Positions 6,539-12,874 of a DNA stretch of 33,776 bases are shown here, piece by piece. The notes beneath the pieces are model-generated. The model saw nothing but the letters and a program-made list of their open reading frames with translations. It made no database searches and was not told the DNA's origin. Origin of the DNA: an uncultured Acidobacteriota bacterium. GTDB lineage: Bacteria > Acidobacteriota > Blastocatellia > RBC074. Every line of letters begins with the position of its first letter. The first letter of the stretch is position 1. The stretch covers positions 1 through 33,776 of the forward strand of contig CADECP010000054.1 of assembly GCA_902825875.1 (NCBI GenBank), read 5' to 3'. Position numbers and translations under genes: made by a program.

Positions 6539-6948
6539 TGTTCGGATTTCATTTTCTCAAACAATCAGGAGCGGCCAGGCCGCTCCTGATTCGCGCCTTG
6601 TCGTTGGTTGCGCTCTTTGTCGCGCTTTTTGCGGCGCAGACTTTCGCGTTGCGCGGCATGGGCTGGCCTGAAACCTTCGCAAACTCAAAAGCGGAAGGGC
6701 AAACGCATACGATTCTCATAAAAGATTTCAAGTACGCGCCGGAATCGCTGACCGTCAAATTGGGCGACACGATAATCTGGAAAAACGAAGACATCGTTCC
6801 GCACACGGTGACAGCCGACGGCAAAAGATTTGATTCAAAAAACATCGCGGCAAAAGCTTCCTGGAAGTATGCGCCGAACAAACCGGGAACTTATCCTTAC
6901 ATCTGCGCCTACCATCCAACGATGAAGGCAAAGCTGATTGTGCAGTGA
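6538..6948 (+). CDS. Exported cupredoxin (plastocyanin/azurin-like blue copper protein)
   Basis: A 136-aa protein. An N-terminal hydrophobic segment (residues about 15-38, RPLLIRALSLVALFVALFAA) is a signal peptide or anchor. Residues 55-136 form a cupredoxin beta-sandwich: ILIKDFKYAPESLTVKLGDT, then IIWKNEDIVPHTVTA, then YPYICAYHPTMKAKLIV. All four type-1 copper ligands are visible: His89, Cys123, His126 and Met129. It therefore probably carries single electrons in the periplasm. The start codon ATG 6538 shares its A with the TGA of the DUF4142 gene, so it is translationally coupled. Likely partners from context are the DUF4142 protein and the cytochrome P460 encoded 151 bp downstream. Confidence 0.9.
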   Translation: MFGFHFLKQSGAARPLLIRALSLVALFVALFAAQTFALRGMGWPETFANSKAEGQTHTILIKDFKYAPESLTVKLGDTIIWKNEDIVPHTVTADGKRFDSKNIAAKASWKYAPNKPGTYPYICAYHPTMKAKLIVQ

Positions 6949-7099
6949 GCGTCGCAGTCTGACCTTCGTTTCCCGAACCGCTCTGGCGAACAGGCCTTTG
7001 GCCGCCGCAGAGCGGAAAATTCAACCATCAACGCATTTCAACCATTAACACCGGTTTCAATCCGGGCGGCCACCGGTCTGCCCAAAAGGAGGAAAAACT

Positions 7100-7762
7100 A
7101 TGCAGGCATTGAAGCTGAAACAAAAAATTCAATTGGGCGCGGTTTTGTTTACCGTTGCCGTCGGACTAGGGCTTTCATCTTGCGCGACCGATTCGTTGGC
7201 AAACAAGGAAGATAAACAGCCGAATTCAGGCAGCGCAGTTTTGGCCATGAACGAAACTCGAATGGCAAATCAGGCATTTGCCCGATACGACGCCGATGGC
7301 GCATTGATGCGTCCCGAAGGTTACCGCGAATGGGTTTACATCGGCGCGCCGTTGACCCCCAACGATATGAACGGCGGCAACGCGGCTTTCCCGGAATTCC
7401 ACAATGTTTACGTAGACCCGGCAAGTTGGAGCGAATACAAAAAATCAGGCGAATTCCCGGATGGCGCGGTTATCGTCAAGGAATTGGTTTCGGTCGGCAG
7501 CAAGGCGGCTTCGAGCGGCAAGGGATATTTTATGGGCGAGTTTGTCGGCCTCGAAGCCGCAGTCAAAGATTCCAAACGCTTTCCGAAAGAAGCCAACGGC
7601 TGGGCATATTTCAGCTTCGGCCACGCTTATCCTTTGGAGAAAAAATCCAAAGCGCAGGCTCAAGCGAATTGCGCTCAATGCCACCTGACCGCGCCGGAAG
7701 GCAGCATGGTTTTTTCGCAATACTACCCGGTTCTTCGCGCGCGGATGGCCAGCGCGAAGTGA
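7100..7762 (+). CDS. Cytochrome P460 family lipoprotein
   Basis: A 220-aa protein. The signal peptide ends in a lipobox LSSC with Cys28 as the lipidated residue, so the protein is membrane-tethered. Residues about 72-215 match the cytochrome P460 pattern: GYREWVYIGAPLTPND, HNVYVDPASWSEYKKSGEFP, DGAVIVKELVSVGS, and the haem site CAQCH at 191-195 followed by VFSQYYPVLR. P460 proteins bind a c-type haem and oxidise hydroxylamine or bind NO. Many members outside ammonia oxidisers are probably NO-handling cytochromes, so substrate is unproven here. The crosslinking Lys of true P460 cannot be assigned without an alignment. AAGGAGG precedes ATG 7100. It sits between a blue-copper protein, a plausible electron partner, and a DUF2231 membrane protein. 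Confidence 0.88.
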   Translation: MQALKLKQKIQLGAVLFTVAVGLGLSSCATDSLANKEDKQPNSGSAVLAMNETRMANQAFARYDADGALMRPEGYREWVYIGAPLTPNDMNGGNAAFPEFHNVYVDPASWSEYKKSGEFPDGAVIVKELVSVGSKAASSGKGYFMGEFVGLEAAVKDSKRFPKEANGWAYFSFGHAYPLEKKSKAQAQANCAQCHLTAPEGSMVFSQYYPVLRARMASAK

Positions 7763-7765
7763 GCG

Positions 7766-8242
7766 ATGAAACAACCAAAACAAAAAGGAAAACAAAGAAA
7801 GGAGAATGTGAAGCAAATGTTTTTTTCCATTTTGTCCGAAATTTCCTGGCATCACCTGCATCCGATCATGGTCAATTTCACGGCGGCGTTGGTCCCGGCG
7901 TCAGTCGGCAGCGACCTGCTAGGAAAAATCACAAAACGAATGTCATTGAGCCACGCGGCTTGGTGGACGCTTTTATATGCGGCAATCGTCACTCCGCTGA
8001 CTGCGACGGCAGGGTGGTTTTGGAAACGACAGGTTGAAGCGGGATTGTCTGCTGAAACAATCTGGAAACATCAATGGTTGGGAATTTCATTGGCGGCTGT
8101 TTTCATCGGATTGGCGATCTGGCGAGGCGTCATTCACCGGCGAAATGAAAGTCCCGGCGCGTTGTATTTCCTGTTGGCTTCGGCGGTAGTGGCGGCTTTG
8201 GTTTATGAAGGCAATCTGGGCGGCAGCATGATTTTTGGGTGA
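7766..8242 (+). CDS. DUF2231 four-helix membrane protein
   Basis: An integral membrane protein of up to 158 aa. Four hydrophobic segments are visible: LHPIMVNFTAALVPASVGSD, WWTLLYAAIVTPLTATAGWF, GISLAAVFIGLAIW and ALYFLLASAVVAALVY. The HxLHPIMVNF opening is the DUF2231 hallmark; conserved His residues suggest haem or metal binding in some members, but function is unknown. ATG 7766 lies 3 bp after the P460 stop but has no ribosome site and would add a Lys/Gln-rich head. AAAGGAG at 7798-7804 better serves GTG 7808 or ATG 7817, so the mature start may be 14-17 codons in. Closely linked to P460, so probably its membrane partner. Confidence 0.8.
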   Translation: MKQPKQKGKQRKENVKQMFFSILSEISWHHLHPIMVNFTAALVPASVGSDLLGKITKRMSLSHAAWWTLLYAAIVTPLTATAGWFWKRQVEAGLSAETIWKHQWLGISLAAVFIGLAIWRGVIHRRNESPGALYFLLASAVVAALVYEGNLGGSMIFG

Positions 8243-8260
8243 CCCGGATTTTTGTTGTCC

Positions 8261-8300
8261 CCATTATTTGTAAACCAAGATCAGGCAATGCCATTATTTG
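8261..8300 (+). promoter_or_regulatory. Paired CCATTATTTG boxes upstream of the Crp/Fnr gene
   Basis: CCATTATTTG occurs at 8261-8270 and again at 8291-8300, exactly 30 bp apart, close to three DNA helical turns. They lie between the DUF2231 stop and the Crp/Fnr gene. A regulator binding on one face of the DNA is a plausible reading. No canonical Crp site (TGTGA-N6-TCACA) or FNR site was seen here. Confidence 0.35.
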
Positions 8301-8302
8301 CG

Positions 8303-8344
8303 GCCATCATTCGGGTGTTAGTCCGCTAACATCCGAATGATGGC
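8303..8344 (+). terminator. Long perfect-like hairpin, terminator or operator
   Basis: A 19-bp arm (8303-8321, starting GCCATCATTCGGGTGTTAG) pairs with 8326-8344 (CTAACATCCGAATGATGGC) with one G-T wobble and a TCCG loop. TTGTTTCATTATT follows, so it can end transcripts of the P460/DUF2231 genes. It sits 54 bp before the Crp/Fnr start and could also be an autoregulatory site. Confidence 0.65.
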
Positions 8345-8398
8345 TTGTTTCATTATTCTGCAAGCGTTACGAAGCAAAATCGAAGGAGACGATGGCCA

Positions 8399-9109
8399 AT
8401 GGTTACCGCGAATCAGTTCTGCGCTGAAGATCACCGCACTTGTCAGACCTTGACTGAAATGACCTTGCATCATCTTCCGGGAACAAAAAACCTGGGGCGA
8501 TTGAGAAATTACTGCAAAGGCAGCGACATCTGGCGACCGGAAGATCAATCCGACCGCGTGTATTTTGTCCAACGTGGCGAGGTTGCGATTTTGTTTGGAG
8601 ACGCTCAGGGACATGAAGTCATTTTGCGCAAGGTCGGCGCCGGGCAGTTGCTTGGCGAACTCTGTTTTTGTGTGCCGGAACACAGTCTGCGCGAAACCTT
8701 CGCCCGCGCCAATCTGGAAACACAGGCGTTGGAAGTCAAATACAGCGAGTTCGTCAATCATCTGCAAGACGATAACCTTGCCTTGCAATCGTTGTTGATT
8801 ACGTTTTGCACGCGCCTGGCCGAAGCGGAGCGGCGAGCCGAAATTCTGATGTATCGTGGCGCGGATGAACGCCTGAGTCGTTTGCTCCTGCAATTGGCGG
8901 AAATGCGCGGTCATCCGCATAAAGCTTCTCCCGGCCCTGTGATGTTGCACATCAGTCACGACGAATTGGCGCAAACGGCAGCGATGAGTCGAGCGCACGT
9001 CACGGTGACAATGGGAAGGCTCCGTGAACTAGGATTGGTCAGTTATGGCCGTAACAAACCGCTCATCGTCAATATGCCGCATCTCGCGGCATATATTCAC
9101 AGGCGATAA
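8399..9109 (+). CDS. Crp/Fnr family transcriptional regulator
   Basis: A 236-aa regulator with the family layout. An N-terminal cyclic-nucleotide-like beta-roll (about residues 25-140) includes DRVYFVQRGEVAILFGDAQG and GAGQLLGELCFC, then a dimer helix. A winged HTH at about 185-232 contains ISHDELAQTAAMSRAHVTVT, MGRLRELGLVSYGRN and KPLIV. Several N-terminal cysteines are present (Cys7, Cys14, Cys39), but their spacing is not that of the FNR Fe-S cluster, so an O2-sensing role is unproven. I start at ATG 8399 because AAGGAG at 8383-8388 is 10 nt upstream; earlier in-frame starts lack a site. It is the only regulator next to the cupredoxin/P460/DUF2231 set and may control it. It ends 7 bp from the convergent NTF2-like gene. 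Confidence 0.88.
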   Translation: MVTANQFCAEDHRTCQTLTEMTLHHLPGTKNLGRLRNYCKGSDIWRPEDQSDRVYFVQRGEVAILFGDAQGHEVILRKVGAGQLLGELCFCVPEHSLRETFARANLETQALEVKYSEFVNHLQDDNLALQSLLITFCTRLAEAERRAEILMYRGADERLSRLLLQLAEMRGHPHKASPGPVMLHISHDELAQTAAMSRAHVTVTMGRLRELGLVSYGRNKPLIVNMPHLAAYIHRR

Positions 9110-9116
9110 CATACAT

Positions 9117-9626
9117 TCAAACTCGCCAACCACTTTGCTTTTGGAACGTCAATACATCGTAATAGTCCGTCTGCCGTTTAACCTTCTCCTGCTCAAACTC
9201 AAACAGCGAAATGCCTTTGACGGCATATTTGAAAGGCGTGGCGTTCGGGTTGCGCGTGTCTTTCATCGTGGCTGCCTGGACGTGTTGCGAGATCGCGTGC
9301 CGGCCGCTGATGGGCAGGTTTTTCACCGTAAACTTCGCTTCCAGAAACAATGGTCGCTGGCCGGCGAACAATTCGCGCAATTTGGTTTTGCCTTCGACCT
9401 TGAAATGAAAAGTCGGGTCTTCCAGCACGCAATCTTCGGTGTAAAACGCCAGCAGCCTTTCCGGATCGAGGCTTTCATAAGCGGCGTAATACGCGCCGAC
9501 GAGTTGTTTGAGAATTTTCGCTTCGCCCGTTGCCGGGAATGGCGAAGCGAGCGCCAAAGCGCCCAGCCATTGGCCGGATTGCGCCATGAACGACCGGCGC
9601 GAAACAAGGCGTGAAATGGTCAGCAT
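9117..9626 (-). CDS. Tat-exported NTF2-like (SnoaL-like) protein
   Basis: A 169-aa protein with a twin-arginine signal (SRRSFMAQSGQWLGALALA, residues 9-27), so it is exported folded, perhaps with a cofactor. The NTF2/SnoaL-like domain follows: LKQLVGAYYAAYESLDPERL, LAFYTEDCVLEDPTFHFKVE, then strands ending ISLFEFEQEKVKRQTDYYDV. Family members are polyketide cyclases, isomerases or binding proteins; no substrate can be given. ATG 9626 follows GGAAAGGAG. The C-terminal third closely matches a short fragment just upstream on the same strand (9631-9738), so this gene once had a tandem twin. Convergent with the Crp/Fnr gene across 7 bp. Confidence 0.82.
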   Translation of the reverse strand: MLTISRLVSRRSFMAQSGQWLGALALASPFPATGEAKILKQLVGAYYAAYESLDPERLLAFYTEDCVLEDPTFHFKVEGKTKLRELFAGQRPLFLEAKFTVKNLPISGRHAISQHVQAATMKDTRNPNATPFKYAVKGISLFEFEQEKVKRQTDYYDVLTFQKQSGWRV

Positions 9627-9630
9627 GCGA

Positions 9631-9738
9631 TTAGCTCCTTTCCTGCGCGCCGAGTTGTTTTCGCAACGTCAGCGCATCGTAATAATCGGTTTGCCGTTTG
9701 AATTTCGCGCCCGCGAATTCAAAGACGGACACGCCTTG
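9631..9738 (-). pseudogene. C-terminal relic of a second NTF2-like gene
   Basis: In frame on the minus strand, the relic reads QGVSVFEFAGAKFKRQTDYY then DALTLRKQLGAQERS and stops at 9631-9633. It matches the C-terminus of the neighbouring Tat protein (KGISLFEFEQEKVKRQTDYY then DVLTFQKQ). Everything N-terminal to it is missing. AGGAGG and a GTG at 9732 could still allow a 33-aa peptide to be made. Its stop lies in the ribosome site region of the intact gene, so the two were once a tandem pair. Confidence 0.7.
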
Positions 9739-10236
9739 GTTTCCTCCTGTTGGAATTGATGATGTGAAATTACGGCGCGCAGCTTAGGGGCAATGGGAAT
9801 GCCCGGCTACGGTTTTGGGATATGCGGCTTGAAGTTCGGGACGGATGGGCAAAAACAAAAGTCATTCGCGCCGTCGCGGCATCGCGCATCATCAACACGC
9901 CAATCGCGTGCAAAGTATTGAACAGAAAATGCGGCAGCAACAACCACAACCCGGAAATCAACGAGGCGCGATTTACCAGCCCCGTCATTCCATGAAGCAG
10001 GTCGGCTTTGTCACTCTTCCCGTCGTCCCAATTGCGGGAACGCGCCATCCCACAAACGGGCAACACCGCCCCCCCCCCGACAGGCTTGCCTTCGTGCCAA
10101 CTTCTCACCTTACGGCAGTTCAGCCCCGCGCATGGTTGGCACGCCGCTTGAAAGATGAGGGAAGGTGTTCTTGGTGCGTCTGCAATTCATCAATTGCATT
10201 GGCAGTTCATTGGTTGGTCGTTTTTTCGGAGGAGCT
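9739..10236. other. Decayed intergenic stretch before the ADOP permease
   Basis: No intact gene. It holds a histidine-kinase relic (separate entry), a run of ten C residues at 10069-10078, and the GGAGGAG ribosome site of the permease at 10228-10234. Composition on the minus strand is protein-like in places, which suggests an old deletion scar. Confidence 0.5.
9857..9955 (-). pseudogene. Relic of a LytS-type histidine kinase (His_kinase phospho-acceptor region)
   Basis: The minus-strand frame reads SGLWLLLPHFLFNTLHAIGV then LMMRDAATARM. PHFLFNTLxAI followed by an RDxxxA segment is the signature of the LytS/YehU-type histidine kinase dimerisation region, where the His of PHFLFN is phosphorylated. 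Only about 30 residues match. Sequence on both sides no longer resembles the family, and no ATPase domain is nearby. A relic is the best reading. Confidence 0.55.
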
Positions 10237-12645
10237 ATGCAAACACTCTGGCAAGACCTGCGCTACGGCGCGCGAATGTTAATGAAGCAACCCGGCTTCA
10301 CGTTGATTGCCGTGTTGACGTTGGCGTTGGGCATCGGCGCGACGACCGCGATTTTCAGTGTCGTGAATGCCGCGTTGCTCAAGCCGTTGCCGTTTAGCGA
10401 ACCCAACAAGCTGGTTTGGGTGATGGGCACGAACAGCGCAGGCAGCAACTCGACACCTTTGTCGCCGTTGGATTTTTTGGACTACCGTCAACAAAACAGC
10501 AGCCTGGATCATTTGGCGGCTTACATTGCCATGCCGGTTTCTTACAACCTGACCGGGAGCGGCGAGCCGGAACGCTTGGCCGGGCAAGTGGTGACCACCG
10601 ATTACTTCGACACACTGGGCGTCAAGCCGGCGCTTGGGCGCGCGTTTCTGCCGACGGAAGAAGAGCCGGGCAACATGCACGTGGCGTTGTTGAGTCACGG
10701 TTTGTGGCAACGGCGTTTTGGTGGCGAAGCTTCCGTCATCAATCGCGCGGTGACGCTGGATGGCAAAAGCTACACCGTGATCGGCGTGCTGCCGCCGCAT
10801 TTTCGGCTGACGGCGGAGGCTGATTTGTGGGTTCCGATGAGCTTCAGCGCCTTTCCTGAAATGCGGCAGCGCAAAGGGCATTTTCTGCGGGTTATCGGCA
10901 AACTCAAAGACGGCGTCACGTTGGCGCAGGCGCAGGCGGATTTACAAATGATTGGGCGGCGCTTGGAGGCACAATATCCCGAATCCAACACTGGCTGGAG
11001 CACGCGAATGATTGCGCTGCGCGAACAGATGGTCGGCAATATGCGGCTGACGTTGTGGGTGCTGTTTGGCGCGGTCGGGTTTGTGTTGCTGATTGCCTGC
11101 GCCAATGTGGCCAATTTGCTGTTGGCGCGCGCCGCTTCCCGGCAAAAAGAAATTGCCGTCCGGTTGGCGTTGGGCGCGGGACGCGGGCGCATCGCGCGGC
11201 AAATGCTGACGGAAAGTTTGATGCTGTCCTTGCTGGGCGCAACCCTGGGTGTGTTGCTGGCTCTGTGGGGCGTGGATGCGTTGGTGAAGCTGGCCGCCGA
11301 CAATTTGCCGCTGACCGCGCAAGTCAGCATTGATTTCAACGTGTTGGTTTTCACCTTGCTGCTGGCAACGCTGACAGGCGTGTCGTTCGGGTTGGCTCCT
11401 GCTTATCAAGCCTCGCAGCAAAAGTTGCACGACGCGCTCAAAGACGGCGGGCGCGGCGGTACGGAAGGCTTGCGGCGCAATCGCGCGCGCGGCGCATTGG
11501 TGGTGGCGGAATGCGCGGTCGCCGTGGTGTTGCTGGCCGGGGCCGGTTTGCTGTTGCGCAGTTTCTGGCAACTGCTGCAAGTCCAGCCCGGTTTTGCGGC
11601 GAAGAACCTGTTGACCATGCGCGTTGATGTGGCGCGTGACAAAGCGGACACGCCCGGTTTGACGACGAATTTTTACGAACAGGTTCAGCAACGGCTGGCC
11701 GCCTTGCCCGGTGTCGAAGCTGTCGGGATGACGACGGAACTCCCTTTGAGCGGGCAGCCGAACGATATGCCGTTCACCATCGAAGGCCGACCGCCATTGG
11801 CCGCGCGCGAAGAAGTCTGGGCGGATTTTCGCCGGGTCAATCACGATTTTTTCCGCGCCATGCAAATCCCGTTGTTGCGCGGTCGCCATTTCACCGCCGC
11901 CGAAGTCCGGCAGAATTCCAAAGTCGTCATTGTCAGCGCGGAACTCGCCCGGCGTTATTTCCCGCACGAAGACCCGCTTGGCAAAGGCTTGCTCCCGGAA
12001 TTCGTCGGCGAACGATACGAAATCATCGGCATCGTCGGCGACGTGCGGCATCGCGCGTTGAATGACGAGTTGTTTCAGACAATGTATTTGCCTTCGCTGG
12101 AAGAAGGTTGGAAAAACATAGTCATTCGCGCCCATGGCGATTTGGCCACTCTGGCTTCCGCCGCGCGCCGTGAGATTCACAGCGTTGACGCATACCAACC
12201 CATCGCCAAAGTGCGGACAATGGAACAGATCGTGGCCGCCTCCACCACCGATTCGCGGTTTCGCGCGTTGCTGTTGGGGTTGTTCGCGGCAGTAGCTTTG
12301 TTGCTGTCGGCGGTAGGGATTTACGGCGTGATGGCGTACAGCGTCACGCAGCGCACGCCTGAAATCGGCATCCGCGTGGCGCTCGGCGCGCAGGCGAGCG
12401 ATGTGCTGCGATTGATCGTCGGGCAAGGCCTCAAACTCGCGCTGCTGGGCGTTGCCATCGGCTTGGCCGGAGCTTTCGGATTGACCCGCTTACTGTCGAA
12501 TTTGCTGTTCGGCGTCACGGCGAGCGACCCGCTGACCTTTGGTGTGATAGCGGTTTTGCTCCTGGCTGTCGCTTGGCTGGCCTGCTGGATTCCGGCGCGG
12601 CGCGCGACGAAGGTTGATCCGATGATTGCTTTGCGCACGGAGTGA
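10237..12645 (+). CDS. ADOP family ABC-type permease (MacB/FtsX-like, duplicated)
   Basis: An 802-aa protein of the 'acidobacterial duplicated orphan permease' type: two MacB_PCD/FtsX modules in one chain with no ATPase in view. Module 1 has an N-terminal helix at about 20-44 (FTLIAVLTLALGIGATTAIF), a periplasmic domain and FtsX helices from about 280 (VGFVLLIACANVANLLLARA then SRQKEIAVRLALGAGRGRI). Module 2 starts near 420 (ALVVAECAVAVVLLAGAGLL) and ends with FtsX helices at about 678-795 (AVALLLSAVGIYGVMAYSVT, PEIGIRVALGA). MacB-like proteins transmit mechanical force across the inner membrane for export or lipoprotein work. GGAGGAG precedes ATG 10237. It is followed 20 bp later by a truncated ankyrin gene, probably once co-transcribed. 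Substrate unknown. Confidence 0.9.
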   Translation: MQTLWQDLRYGARMLMKQPGFTLIAVLTLALGIGATTAIFSVVNAALLKPLPFSEPNKLVWVMGTNSAGSNSTPLSPLDFLDYRQQNSSLDHLAAYIAMPVSYNLTGSGEPERLAGQVVTTDYFDTLGVKPALGRAFLPTEEEPGNMHVALLSHGLWQRRFGGEASVINRAVTLDGKSYTVIGVLPPHFRLTAEADLWVPMSFSAFPEMRQRKGHFLRVIGKLKDGVTLAQAQADLQMIGRRLEAQYPESNTGWSTRMIALREQMVGNMRLTLWVLFGAVGFVLLIACANVANLLLARAASRQKEIAVRLALGAGRGRIARQMLTESLMLSLLGATLGVLLALWGVDALVKLAADNLPLTAQVSIDFNVLVFTLLLATLTGVSFGLAPAYQASQQKLHDALKDGGRGGTEGLRRNRARGALVVAECAVAVVLLAGAGLLLRSFWQLLQVQPGFAAKNLLTMRVDVARDKADTPGLTTNFYEQVQQRLAALPGVEAVGMTTELPLSGQPNDMPFTIEGRPPLAAREEVWADFRRVNHDFFRAMQIPLLRGRHFTAAEVRQNSKVVIVSAELARRYFPHEDPLGKGLLPEFVGERYEIIGIVGDVRHRALNDELFQTMYLPSLEEGWKNIVIRAHGDLATLASAARREIHSVDAYQPIAKVRTMEQIVAASTTDSRFRALLLGLFAAVALLLSAVGIYGVMAYSVTQRTPEIGIRVALGAQASDVLRLIVGQGLKLALLGVAIGLAGAFGLTRLLSNLLFGVTASDPLTFGVIAVLLLAVAWLACWIPARRATKVDPMIALRTE

Positions 12646-12665
12646 TTCCGTGAGGGAGGTATGCA

Positions 12666-12764
12666 ATGAGTGAGTTGACGAATTTGATTGCAGCAGTCGA
12701 ACACAACGACCTGGCAAGGGCGCGCGCCCTGCTCAAGGCCGACGGTGCGGTTGTCACGCATTGA
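12666..12764 (+). pseudogene. Truncated ankyrin-repeat protein, 5' end only
   Basis: After GGGAGG, an ATG at 12666 opens MSELTNLIAAVEHNDLARAR then ALLKADGAVVTH and stops at 12762-12764. The 'LIAAVxxxDLxxxRALLxAD' pattern is the first repeat of ankyrin-repeat proteins, normally followed by many more repeats. Here the homology ends near 12757, where unrelated sequence begins. The cut lies about 110 bp before the insertion sequence, so the same rearrangement may have caused it. Not functional as an ankyrin scaffold. Confidence 0.65.
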
Positions 12765-12874
12765 TTTGAACAGCACGTTTTGGTTGTCCAGTTTTCTGAG
12801 CGCGTAGGCAAGCGTGCCGATGCGTGACTCTTTATCCTGCTGACTGGTTGGAGCAATGTCTCCAGCAACCTTGA
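12765..12874 (-). other. Unassigned protein-like fragment between ankyrin relic and IS
   Basis: On the minus strand one frame stays open with protein-like composition (VAGDIAPTSQQDKESRIGTL then AYALRKLDNQNVLFKSMRDN). It belongs neither to the ankyrin gene on its left nor to the AraC gene on the right of the IS. I do not recognise it. It may be the end of a gene brought in with the rearrangement. Confidence 0.3.

Noticed and set aside
9072..9094. ATATGCCGC hairpin at the end of the Crp/Fnr gene as a terminator
   Set aside because: It lies inside the coding sequence and has no T-tract on either strand; convergent transcription may suffice to end both genes.
10942..12426. 494-aa minus-strand frame opposite the ADOP permease
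   Set aside because: It is an antisense frame caused by codon bias of the permease; composition is Gln/Arg/His-rich and unlike any protein family.
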